DNA from: Ichthyosporea sp. XGB-2017a
Taxonomy: Eukaryota > Opisthokonta > Ichthyosporea
NCBI GenBank assembly: GCA_002811675.1
Contig: PDIM01010360.1
Span: forward strand, 16,973-60,667
Direction of reading: 5' to 3'
DNA length: 43,695 nucleotides
A program made the translations under genes and the position numbers. Every line of letters begins with the position of its first letter. The first letter of the stretch is position 1. A model generated the notes under the pieces. That model saw only the letters and a program-made list of their open reading frames with translations, ran no database searches and was not told the DNA's origin. This document shows, in pieces, positions 9,580 through 18,475 of the stretch.

Positions 9580-10989
9580 TCAATCTTTCAAATAATCCAG
9601 GTGGTGATTGTGCAAAACATGATCTTTCTTATTTCTTGGGTGGTCCTTTGAATGGTCTCTGGAATGAGAGGAAATAGCACTGCCTTCGCCAGCAGCAAGA
9701 TCCGCGAGATTAGCTTCGCTCTTTGGTCGAGGCAAATGAAGCTTTTTCTTCAGACTACCAACTGCTCGTGACAGTCGTTGCGAGAGTCTATTCGAGGAGC
9801 TTCTACTTGTCCCTACGTCCCCGGTAGAAGCACTTCCAAGCTTTGCTCGTTCATGAGGTACTTGATTTACATCTCCATGGGATTCAGACTTTTGAGAGGC
9901 CAAAGAATACAAAGACTCTGAGGAAGAAAAGATCTTCTTTCCTTCCAGGTCAGCCGGTCTGATCTCCCGGTGAAAATTACGCTGAGCGTTTTTCATTTTC
10001 TCATTTGGAGGAGAATTTGGGGCAGATTGATACTGAGGCTTGTGATCGTAACAGAATTTGTGGGTACCATAAATAGCCCTGGACTTGAACCATTCGTGCT
10101 TCTTAATGTCTTCAATAGTGAACCTTGTCTTTGGATCTGGATCTAAAACTCCCTGCAAAAAGGATTTGAGAGAGTCTCCGAAAGTATATGAATCAACAAA
10201 GTGCCCCTGTTTATGCTTCCAATAAATGGTATCACTGTCAATGGCGTTCTCCCAAGGACAATGCCCAATCAACAGTGTCACCAACATTATTCCACAGCTC
10301 CATATATCACACTTCACTCCATCATAACTCCCATCGGCTGGGCAATCCCTCACCTCAGGCGCCATATAGGCAAAAGTCCCTGTCTTATCCTTAAAATGAT
10401 ATACATCCTCCCCATCCCCAAGAAACACCTCTGCGGTTCCAAAATCACTAATTTTCACCATTCCACAGGCATCCAACAGAACATTTTCTAACTTCAAATC
10501 ACGATGGCAGACACCTCGGCTGTGCATATATTCCACTCCTTCAATTAGCTGTTTAAACAACTTTTGGGAAAAGCTTTCAGATATTGGCTCCTCGGTCTCT
10601 ACGAGTCTAACCATATCACCTCGACTGCAGTATTCCATGACAATACACCATTCCGAGCCCTTGTGATACACTTCACTCAAACCCACAATATTTTCATGAG
10701 AGTGAACGTCATCCTGCAATAATCGAATAATATTCACCTCATGTGGGATAGGCAGCTTGGTATGGGTATAATGACAACTAAATCTCCTCGCCAAATGCTC
10801 ATCAACATCATCGGCAATGTTAAAAAACTTGATCACATATCTTTCTCTCGTTTCCTTGTGGCGAGCAAGTTTCACTGTACCTTCAGCGCCCTTTCCCAGG
10901 GTCCTGTCCATCTCATACTTCTTAAGCAACTTTTTCAAGTTCTTGTAACTTTGCTGCGCCCCTGCGTCACTTTTGTCCTTTTTGGCCAT
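9580..10989 (-). CDS. Serine/threonine protein kinase (CAMK/SNF1-like)
   Basis: Phosphorylates Ser/Thr of unknown targets. The single-exon 469-residue protein has a complete kinase domain at ~25-290: Gly loop GKGAEGTVKL, VAIK-lysine YVIKFF, catalytic loop CHRDLKLEN, DFG in ISDFGTAEVF, APE in MAPEV, and the CAMK-like subdomain IX block CDIWSCGIML, ending in a helix-XI RFTIEDIKKHEWF. All catalytic residues are present, so it should be active. The ~180-residue tail is Ser/Lys-rich and ends in a His-rich stretch (SRDHSKDHPRNKKDHVLHNHH). There is no UBA, KA1, FHA or lipid-binding domain that I recognise, so its place within CAMK/SNF1/Hal5-like kinases is uncertain. The ATG at 10989 is the first and fits a short basic leader. 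Confidence 0.88.
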   Translation of the reverse strand: MAKKDKSDAGAQQSYKNLKKLLKKYEMDRTLGKGAEGTVKLARHKETRERYVIKFFNIADDVDEHLARRFSCHYTHTKLPIPHEVNIIRLLQDDVHSHENIVGLSEVYHKGSEWCIVMEYCSRGDMVRLVETEEPISESFSQKLFKQLIEGVEYMHSRGVCHRDLKLENVLLDACGMVKISDFGTAEVFLGDGEDVYHFKDKTGTFAYMAPEVRDCPADGSYDGVKCDIWSCGIMLVTLLIGHCPWENAIDSDTIYWKHKQGHFVDSYTFGDSLKSFLQGVLDPDPKTRFTIEDIKKHEWFKSRAIYGTHKFCYDHKPQYQSAPNSPPNEKMKNAQRNFHREIRPADLEGKKIFSSSESLYSLASQKSESHGDVNQVPHERAKLGSASTGDVGTSRSSSNRLSQRLSRAVGSLKKKLHLPRPKSEANLADLAAGEGSAISSHSRDHSKDHPRNKKDHVLHNHHLDYLKD

Positions 10990-12024
10990 TCCTTATAGAA
11001 TTTATATACACTACTATACAACCCTTTAATAAAATCGCTGTCTTTCAGTTTAGATCTAAGTACTAAAGCACAAAACTAAGAATACAATGACTTCCCAAAA
11101 TTTAAGGAGAGATGCAAAACGACGATACAAATTACTCTAATACTCAATTCTCCTTTTATGCATATCACACTTAAAAGATACTACCAATCCCTCACTCTAG
11201 CTCTAGCTCCTACCCATCCACATCCGCATCTAGATCTCTATGTTTTCTACTATTCACTTGAGTGACATTGGCAATGAAGTGCAAAATAACAACAAATTAT
11301 ACTCGAGCAGCATTATAATAATAATTAGCTGTTGACAATATAATAATGAATAATTACTCCAATTTGTCCGTTGATGAAATATTGCGTGGGGAGTGGGGTC
11401 GAGTGGCCACTGGCCATGGGATTTTATAATTAGCTTCTCAAAACCTAAATAGAGGTTTAAAGGCTTGCCACTCCTCGTCTTCACGATGACGGATAAACTA
11501 TGTTGTAGCTGCTACTCGTGATGTGTCGTCGATCCTTGCATCGAGATCTGACCTAGCTATGTAGCCCAGCCTCGGAGAAACTTAATGTCCAATAGGCTGC
11601 TTACCAATGGTTTTTGATACATTACTGTGAGAATCTAGTTGGCCACCAGCATTTCACATTACAACGACGTCTTGGAGACATCAAAAATTGAAAATATATA
11701 TATCTAACGCCCACTCAAATTGAATGATATTTTTTTCTCATTTGCTTAAATGTTTTTATTTCAAGCTAAATATTCTTGAATTTGAAAGTGCGACGTAAGC
11801 AAGTGCAAATATGTGAGTACATGAGTGTTTTCGATCAACGAAAAGCTTCTCAGTATTGTCAGTAGACGGAGCAATGATACATAGGCGTGTATGATGTTGT
11901 TATCAATGAACAAACAAACACTTGTTCGCTAGAAGTTAAAGTTATTTAAATTAAATTGCAAGCAATCCCGTGCTTAGCAAAAGATAATGTACAAACCATC
12001 AACAGATCTGTCTGCACAAAGAAA
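10990..12024. other. Intergenic, no gene recognised
   Basis: About 1 kb of AT-rich DNA holding the kinase promoter side and the MFSD1-like 3' flank. No tRNA, snRNA or convincing ORF is seen; the longest open stretches have no family resemblance. Confidence 0.5.
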
Positions 12025-13958
12025 TTAATGTATACCCTTAAAGAAAACCATGCCGAAATGAACCCAAGAGCTCACAAACATACACAGAAAAAGACAAATA
12101 AAGGCGATATTAACAAGCATTATTGCCTTAGAATTGCGCTTGACATTCATCAAGTTCATTCCTTTCGCGAATATCAGCTCATTTCGCACATCAAAGTTGG
12201 CATTCATGATACCGGTACCAATGCATTGGTCGTAAATCGTCACCACCAGAGCCGAGGCAAAGCCAACTAAAGCAACACAAAGCAAAAATTGAACTGAGTG
12301 GTCATAGCTGTCATCTTTGCTGCGATCTTGCAGCAGACCCACAATAGGATCACTGAGTGTTACAGAAACGTGCATTAAGCATTTTGAAAGACCAAAGGCA
12401 ATACCCAAAGAATTTTCATAATTGACTAGAACAAGAGGAATACTACTTATATACGCCAATGGACCAATCGAAAAGCCAATGGAGTATAATGCCATACCCA
12501 AAAATGGGGTCAGGTACGTAAATCCCAAAGTATAGCAGCAGGCCGCCATAAGCAAAGATGCCAGGCAAAGAGAAAAGGTACGCTTGCCAAAGCGATCATA
12601 AGTCATGCCCACAGCAGGAGCAATTACAACTGGTAGAATTAAACCAGATGCTGCCTTCAACCCCGCAATGGAAGCGCTTGTGTGGAACTTTGTTTGAATT
12701 AAGTTTGTAGATATGTGCAAAAATGATATAACGCAAGCATGGAACGAGATTCCAGCGAGAACCGTGGCAAAGAAGATGGGCTTTTCTTCAACAACAAAGC
12801 GCCCCAAAGAGCGAGTAAAGCTCTCTCTCAATTCATACTTTTTCGATTTAGAACAGCACTTAAGTTTCTGTCCAAGAAGGGGTTCATTTTCACTACTTTG
12901 CATGCCCTCATTATCTTCCGGAGTCAATGGCGCCGTTTCTTCTACACACCCTTCCTCCTTTGCCATTTTTTCCTTTCTTTTCTTTTCTTTCCTCGCTTTC
13001 TTTTCTGCTTTCTTCAAAGACTTCAGGATTTTGAAACAAATAGCATTCATGAGAAGGGAAACACAACACACCAGTGAAGAAAAATGAAAAGGAAATGTAT
13101 ACGACCCCGTAGCTTTCATCAAAGGGGCTGCACTAGCTACAGCTAAAAGAGAAGACTGTAATAGAAACAGAAAACGAGTAATGAAGGCAATTAGCACACA
13201 CAGACCCTCTTAAGCTACCTTTCCCGCTCTACCTTCGCAACTTACCAATCTTGCCATCATTACTTGAAGTGCAAGCGAAAAAGCAAGAGCTCTTCCCCGG
13301 AACCACTTGCTTAGCATGGCTTCCTGAGACACAACCAGAGTGCCGGATCCGAAACCATACAAAATTCTTCCCACAACCATCAGCGGAAAGCTATTGATAG
13401 ATACCGCCATTGATACAACAATCTGGCCAAGAGTAACTAAAGTTCCTGCAGTCAAACTAGATACTCCCAACCCGAATCTGTCAATAAAAAGCCCCCCCAG
13501 CAGCGGAAGGACAGTGTTAACCAATGAAGATGCGCTTTGTACAACCCCGTACTCCGCATTGCTAATTTGCATTTCCTAACGCAATGAATTGATTTGAAAA
13601 TAAAAAAAATGAATTAGTACCTTGGTACAGTCTAACCCATATTATTCCCATGAGCAATGCATACAAGATTACATACCTCCTTCAAGACCTTTTTAAGAGA
13701 AGTGAGCATGTGATGAGTATAATGACTACCAAAGGCAATCATACAGACACAGGCAACAGCAAGAACTTGATAGATCAATGGCCTTTTACTAAAATAATAT
13801 TCGCTATTTCCCATAATAACTGGGCTCGCCTTCTCCATCTGAACAGACAATTCTGGCGATGCTTGATTCGAGCTCTGCTTCCCATTCTCTTTTGACACTG
13901 ATCCATAGGCCATAGTGGCACCCTCTGCCTCTGCCTCTGGTGTTCTTGAGTCAGTCAT
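12025..13958 (-). CDS. MFSD1: MFSD1-like major facilitator transporter (three exons)
   Basis: Twelve-helix major-facilitator protein of the MFSD1 family. In animals MFSD1 exports dipeptides from lysosomes with its partner GLMP. Exons are 13958-13677, 13575-13246 and 13155-12025 (580 residues). Intron 1 (13576-13676) has GTATGT, branch TACTAAT and GTTAG; intron 2 (13156-13245) has GTAAGT, branch TGCTAAT and TTACAG; both are phase 0. Joining gives LKE|EMQISNAEYGVV and VMMARL|SSLLAVASAAP, matching MFSD1 order. Family blocks include SSLVNTVLPLLGGLFIDRFG (motif A region), GRILYGFGSGTLVVSQEAML and WFRGRALAFSLALQVMMAR. The central loop between helices 6 and 7 is unusually long, with a Lys/Glu-rich segment followed by ENEPLLG, an ExxxLL sorting signal fitting endolysosomal targeting. 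Substrate is inferred from the family. Confidence 0.88.
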
Positions 13959-14636
13959 GACTAAGTGTTCCTATTATTATATATCTATCTCTACAAAGTC
14001 AATCTTCCACGTGTGGAGGTGGTGTTTGGGGTGGATAGTGGTGTTATGGAACAGGGTGAGTCTCACTAATCAACCTAGAGTACAGTCTGGTATAAATCCA
14101 CTAGCATGAGCTGGCTGGGTGTATATAAGGTACTTGTAGCTACAGTAGCTAGCCAGTGGGGAAATACACAACAGTCAGTCAAAGACACTAGAGGGACAAT
14201 AATTAATAATAATACAAGCAGCTACTATGTACAGTGTGCTATGTGTAATTATGAATTATCCATTATAATGGGGGAGGGCCATGATCCTCGTGATCGATAT
14301 CCCCTAACCCTACCCCATCCCCTTGATGTGTTTCGCGTGCAGAAAGAGTCAAGTAGCTGAGAGACTGTTGCCACTTGCTGCACTTCTCACCTTCCCTCCC
14401 CCTCCCTGGTCCCTGTCCTCGCCATGCCTGATAGCTGCTATATTGGACAGTCAAATCTCCAGCACTGTTCATAGAAGGGAGATCCACTCACTCCCTCACA
14501 AGCACTCCACACTGCCACAACAAAGGCAAGGAAACAGAAGGGGGGGGGGGCGTTGTCTCGATCAATAGTCACCTGACACGAGCATATATATTTGAATTGC
14601 GTGATCCTGCATCCCGTGTGTGTCTATTTTCTTCAT
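13959..14636. other. Divergent intergenic region
   Basis: Lies between the minus-strand transporter and the plus-strand PPR-like gene, so it probably contains both promoters. A TATA-like CATATATATTT sits at 14584-14594, about 50 bp before the PPR-like ATG, and a poly-G run at about 14540-14550. No coding or RNA gene is seen. Confidence 0.5.
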
Positions 14637-17600
14637 ATGGTTTCTTCAAGGGCGTTGAGGGCATGTGAGTTGACCTCCACGTTGTGGACGCGGCAAGCAA
14701 TCAGGGGCGAGAGAGGACACATGGTGTCCATGGGGAGCGAATGTTGCAGGGAAACTGGGGGACGAGCAAGAGTCTGGTCGCCTTTTATTGTGAAGAAGGT
14801 TACTTACTGCAATGGGGGAGCAATAGAGGGGGGTGATGGTTCAGTGCATGAGAAAGGGAGTGTCTCTGAGCAGCACGCTGGTTTGTCTACCAATAAGAAG
14901 GCTGAAAATATGAATCTATTCAACAGAATTGGTACTTTGGCAGCAAGGGAAAATGAAGATCAAACACTCCGGTATTATATGAGCAAATTTGGGTTATCTC
15001 GATCTCGATATAAAGGTGTTTATTTTGAGGGAAGGTTGCACTCATTAGAAGATGTGCGGAATATTGCGTTGTCGTGCTATAAGGGGGGTGGTGACGGAAA
15101 GCGACTACTAGAAGCACTGGTGGCTGGTAAGAGAGTGTGGTACAATGTTCCACTTCGCATTGGTGACCACGAACTCATTGAACTTGGGAAATCTATGCAA
15201 TCTGTTTTTTTACTTAACGGGGCTCTGAATTACGGACAGCTTTTATGGGATGGGACTTCAACCAGTGTTCGGGCGGGGGTTGATTGGATAAAAATTATCA
15301 ATGAATTACCGGATGTTATGCTGCAAGGGAAAGTGGCAAAGTGCATCCTTCCTCTTATCAGTGATCAGATCAAAGACTTTAGTTCTCTTTCGAAGTATGA
15401 GGGCTCCATTAATCCGCTACTGGAACAACTGTTTGTTGCCAATTTTGGACAAAAGGGGCAACTCGCTGACTTGTGCTCACTTTTTACATCAATATCTGCT
15501 TATCGTGAGCTCACTGACAATGACGTCGAGCTATTTGTTGATGCTGCATTTTCAAACTCTCCGCCTGTCTTGGCTATACGTGCAGTGAAAGATACAGTCC
15601 TGGCTATAAACAACCCTGAAGTTGTGAAACAAGTGGGTGATCAATGCTTACTTTACTCGGGAAAGAGGAAAATGATGGGAAATGCATCGGTGGTCAAACA
15701 AGTCTTGAAGATGTATAGTGCCAATGGGTTGAAACCCGATTCCTTTCTGTATCTAAGGTGTGCGGATGCGTGTGCGAAAAGTAGCAATAGTGACGCTCTT
15801 CATTATTTAAACCTTGGCAGACAAATTGCGGGTGGGGAAGACGACTTCCGCGAAAAAACTATACCCATTTATGCCAAAATTCTACAATCATACACATTTT
15901 CTCGACGAAAGAATTTTGACGACTTTGTGGTAGCAATGGAAGCAATAGGCGCACTTGGTTTAAATACCCATTTGGATTGTATCTTACCTCTACTTAGAGA
16001 CAAGGAGATTTTTCGCAATCGTGACATGCTCGGGGTGGTGGGAGATTCGTTTTTGAAAAGTTGGGAAAATGCCACTGATCCGTTTACTGAATTAGTCCCG
16101 AGTTTGTCTCAGAATGAACCGCATTGCATCAGAAGAATGCTTCTACCAGTGCTTCTTTCAAAGCCAGAAGGAATTCCAATTGCTGAGGAATTTGTGAAAA
16201 TGGGCATTTGGAGTCCCAAAGATTCGAATTTTCATCTAAAAGTTGATTTTCAAAAAATCCTGTACCAAGTGACCGATGTACTAGACAAGAAAAGCTTTTG
16301 GACAGCAGTGGCAGATAATGATTTTGAAGGCAGAGTTTGTGAGGCCATATGCTCGGGCAGTGCAGCTAAGAATGTGACATCGAGGAATATTGCAAGTTAC
16401 GTGTGCGATGGGGTGCTACAACGGATTGAGAATGGAGATACAAGGTTTGATGCGCGTGTGAAGAATGCCGTTAGAGTTTCAAAGCTCAAACTCGTCTATA
16501 ACTCAGAAAAAAATGCTGATTTATCGTGTCAAGAACTAAAGGAACTCAAAAATGATTTAGTTCATGAGGGTTTTGTTCAATACTATGAGCACAGAGCCCG
16601 AAAGGGCTTCTTCGATAGCTGGGAGGATATTGTCAGCGAGGGGAACGAGTGGGGAATGAACACCGAAAACCCTTTGCTTCGAGCTGTTCAACTTCTGCAT
16701 GTAAATCCCAAAACATTTGCTGATAACCAGGACAAGATATTTGAAACATTTGTTTGGTTTTGGAAGACCGATAATGTAAAGCATCTACAGGCAAAACATG
16801 TGCGATTTCTTTTTGAATTAAGTAAGCCTGGTGGTTTTCAATATGCAAACAAGCGGTTGAAAAAGGCAATAACAAATCTTATAGTGGTTTTCCCACAAAT
16901 TGCCAATTCGTCGGCCTTTTGGATAGATTTTCTGGACTTCAATGCAAGACAAAAAAATGCTGTGTTCAGTGTCCTGCTTGGAATTAAAGGCTCTTTTTTG
17001 CAAAATAGAGCTTTGGTTAAAGCAAGTGAAGTTATTCTTGAGAGGGTCAAAGTAGATAAACTTTATAACGGACTTAAATCTTCACTAGACTTTCATCATT
17101 TTTGGAGCTCTTTTAATGCGTTGGATGAAGAATCCCAATCTCTGGTTCAGAATTTGGATTCTCCGGTCTTAGACGATTCTTTTGCCAATTCGATGGGGGT
17201 TTTCAAAATATGTCCCCTTACGGTTCTGTCCCACATTGCCGATTCGCCAGAGCTAGTGCAAAAGATGAGTCATTTGGACAAAGCAAAGGTGTACGAAAAC
17301 TGGATGAGGGCACTATACTTGGCTGAAGACCTTTCTGGAGCTAAATATGCTTTCTTGAAATCGTTTGAGACCAATGCTGGGAAAACTCTTATTTTCCTTG
17401 ACAGAATTTTTAGATTGGCTGTACGAAAAAGGGACTTTGAATTCGCGCATTATGTCTTTAAATACATGAATGAAGTTGGGGCTTGTACAGAAATGGCCTC
17501 GCGTGGCAAATTCACCAAATTGGCCCTTTACGCTATCCAGCACAGTGGCAACCAAGGACAAGAAGCCTTTGTGTCTGAGCTAGCGGAAGTGGCATTTGGT

Positions 17601-17882
17601 CTAGCATCTGCAAAGGACCAAGAAAGTATAAGTGATCACTTAAGAAGATATTGCTCTATTGATCCTCTTGGCCTGGTTCGTGGAGGCTACAAGCAAGGAA
17701 CAAATGTTCTATTCGATGTTAGTGGATCCATGAGCAATAAGGAGCAGAGCATGTCGAAAGTTAGAACTTCTCAAACAGTACCGGTGGCGCCTGAAAAGGA
17801 CTCCCTTTGGCGCCCTAGATTCTTGGATTCAGCTAGACAGAAGAATATCTTCACTGCTAACCACATCTTTTATTATTGCTAA
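14637..17882 (+). CDS. Large PPR-like alpha-helical repeat protein, probably mitochondrial
   Basis: Uninterrupted 1081-residue ORF from the first in-frame ATG (14637). The N-terminus is Arg/Ser-rich and poor in acidic residues (MVSSRALRACELTSTLWTRQ), typical of a mitochondrial presequence. The body is almost wholly helical with degenerate ~35-residue units. The clearest PPR-like ones are KMYSANGLKPDSFLYLRCAD (~15706-15765) and IFRLAVRKRDFEFAHYVFKY..NEVG (~17407-17480). PPR proteins bind organellar RNA and act in RNA stability, processing or translation; here that is inference from fold and targeting. The C-terminal 50 residues are Ser/Lys-rich and probably disordered. AATAAA follows the stop by 10 nt. 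A different helical-repeat family remains possible. Confidence 0.6.
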   Translation: MVSSRALRACELTSTLWTRQAIRGERGHMVSMGSECCRETGGRARVWSPFIVKKVTYCNGGAIEGGDGSVHEKGSVSEQHAGLSTNKKAENMNLFNRIGTLAARENEDQTLRYYMSKFGLSRSRYKGVYFEGRLHSLEDVRNIALSCYKGGGDGKRLLEALVAGKRVWYNVPLRIGDHELIELGKSMQSVFLLNGALNYGQLLWDGTSTSVRAGVDWIKIINELPDVMLQGKVAKCILPLISDQIKDFSSLSKYEGSINPLLEQLFVANFGQKGQLADLCSLFTSISAYRELTDNDVELFVDAAFSNSPPVLAIRAVKDTVLAINNPEVVKQVGDQCLLYSGKRKMMGNASVVKQVLKMYSANGLKPDSFLYLRCADACAKSSNSDALHYLNLGRQIAGGEDDFREKTIPIYAKILQSYTFSRRKNFDDFVVAMEAIGALGLNTHLDCILPLLRDKEIFRNRDMLGVVGDSFLKSWENATDPFTELVPSLSQNEPHCIRRMLLPVLLSKPEGIPIAEEFVKMGIWSPKDSNFHLKVDFQKILYQVTDVLDKKSFWTAVADNDFEGRVCEAICSGSAAKNVTSRNIASYVCDGVLQRIENGDTRFDARVKNAVRVSKLKLVYNSEKNADLSCQELKELKNDLVHEGFVQYYEHRARKGFFDSWEDIVSEGNEWGMNTENPLLRAVQLLHVNPKTFADNQDKIFETFVWFWKTDNVKHLQAKHVRFLFELSKPGGFQYANKRLKKAITNLIVVFPQIANSSAFWIDFLDFNARQKNAVFSVLLGIKGSFLQNRALVKASEVILERVKVDKLYNGLKSSLDFHHFWSSFNALDEESQSLVQNLDSPVLDDSFANSMGVFKICPLTVLSHIADSPELVQKMSHLDKAKVYENWMRALYLAEDLSGAKYAFLKSFETNAGKTLIFLDRIFRLAVRKRDFEFAHYVFKYMNEVGACTEMASRGKFTKLALYAIQHSGNQGQEAFVSELAEVAFGLASAKDQESISDHLRRYCSIDPLGLVRGGYKQGTNVLFDVSGSMSNKEQSMSKVRTSQTVPVAPEKDSLWRPRFLDSARQKNIFTANHIFYYC

Positions 17883-18475
17883 TTTCAAGGTAAATAAAAC
17901 TCGGAGGGAAAGCGAGGACCTCCGCACGCAGTGGAATTTCTGCTGCTGAAGCGGTTGACCGTGAGCCATGAGACGTGGAGTGTACATGTTTGGTCTGTGT
18001 GCAGTGTGGTCATTGCCCATTGGTCAATAGAAGTTGTGCCAGAATTTGGGGAGGGTGGCCTTGGGCGGTGGGCGGTGGCTTTTATTTTCTATTTTATCAG
18101 GACTGAATTTTTAAATTTTTCTCCCTGTTTTTTTTCATTTTTATCAAGGCCACCTTTTTATTTTCTTTCCTTTTTTTTTCTGAGCTTGTTTCAAAGATTA
18201 GTCTACCAATAGTGATTAGTCTACCAATAGTGATTAGTCTACCAATAGTGATTAGTCTACCAATAGTGATTAGTCTACCAATAGTGATTAGTCTACCAAT
18301 AGTGATTAGTCTACCAATAGTGATTAGTCTACCAATAAGGATTACTCATATTATAGACTTTGGGATTTGGAGGGACTCTTCACTCAACATTTTCTCAAAA
18401 TCCAAACCACCCAACTCTTTCAGCCTTAATTTTTCCTTTTTTTTTTGATTCTTTATTTTAGTAGCAACCAAAAGG
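17883..18475. other. Intergenic with minisatellite, NPHP1 promoter side
   Basis: Contains the PPR-like gene's 3' end (AATAAA at 17893), an 18-bp minisatellite, and a pyrimidine-rich TTCTTTATTTTAG just upstream of the NPHP1 ATG that resembles a splice acceptor for a possible 5'-UTR intron. No gene is recognised. Confidence 0.5.
18196..18339. repeat. 18-bp minisatellite, eight tandem copies
   Basis: Unit gattagtctaccaatagt repeated head to tail: seven copies are identical and the eighth changes only at its last bases (aag for agt), followed by a partial ninth. Near-perfect identity points to recent expansion or gene-conversion homogenisation. The unit length is a multiple of three, so one frame encodes an open hexapeptide repeat (ISLPIV), but nothing links it to a gene. 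Confidence 0.97.

Noticed and set aside
18212-18448. ORF with ISLPIV hexapeptide repeats
   Set aside because: It is only the translation of the 18-bp minisatellite; no gene structure supports it.
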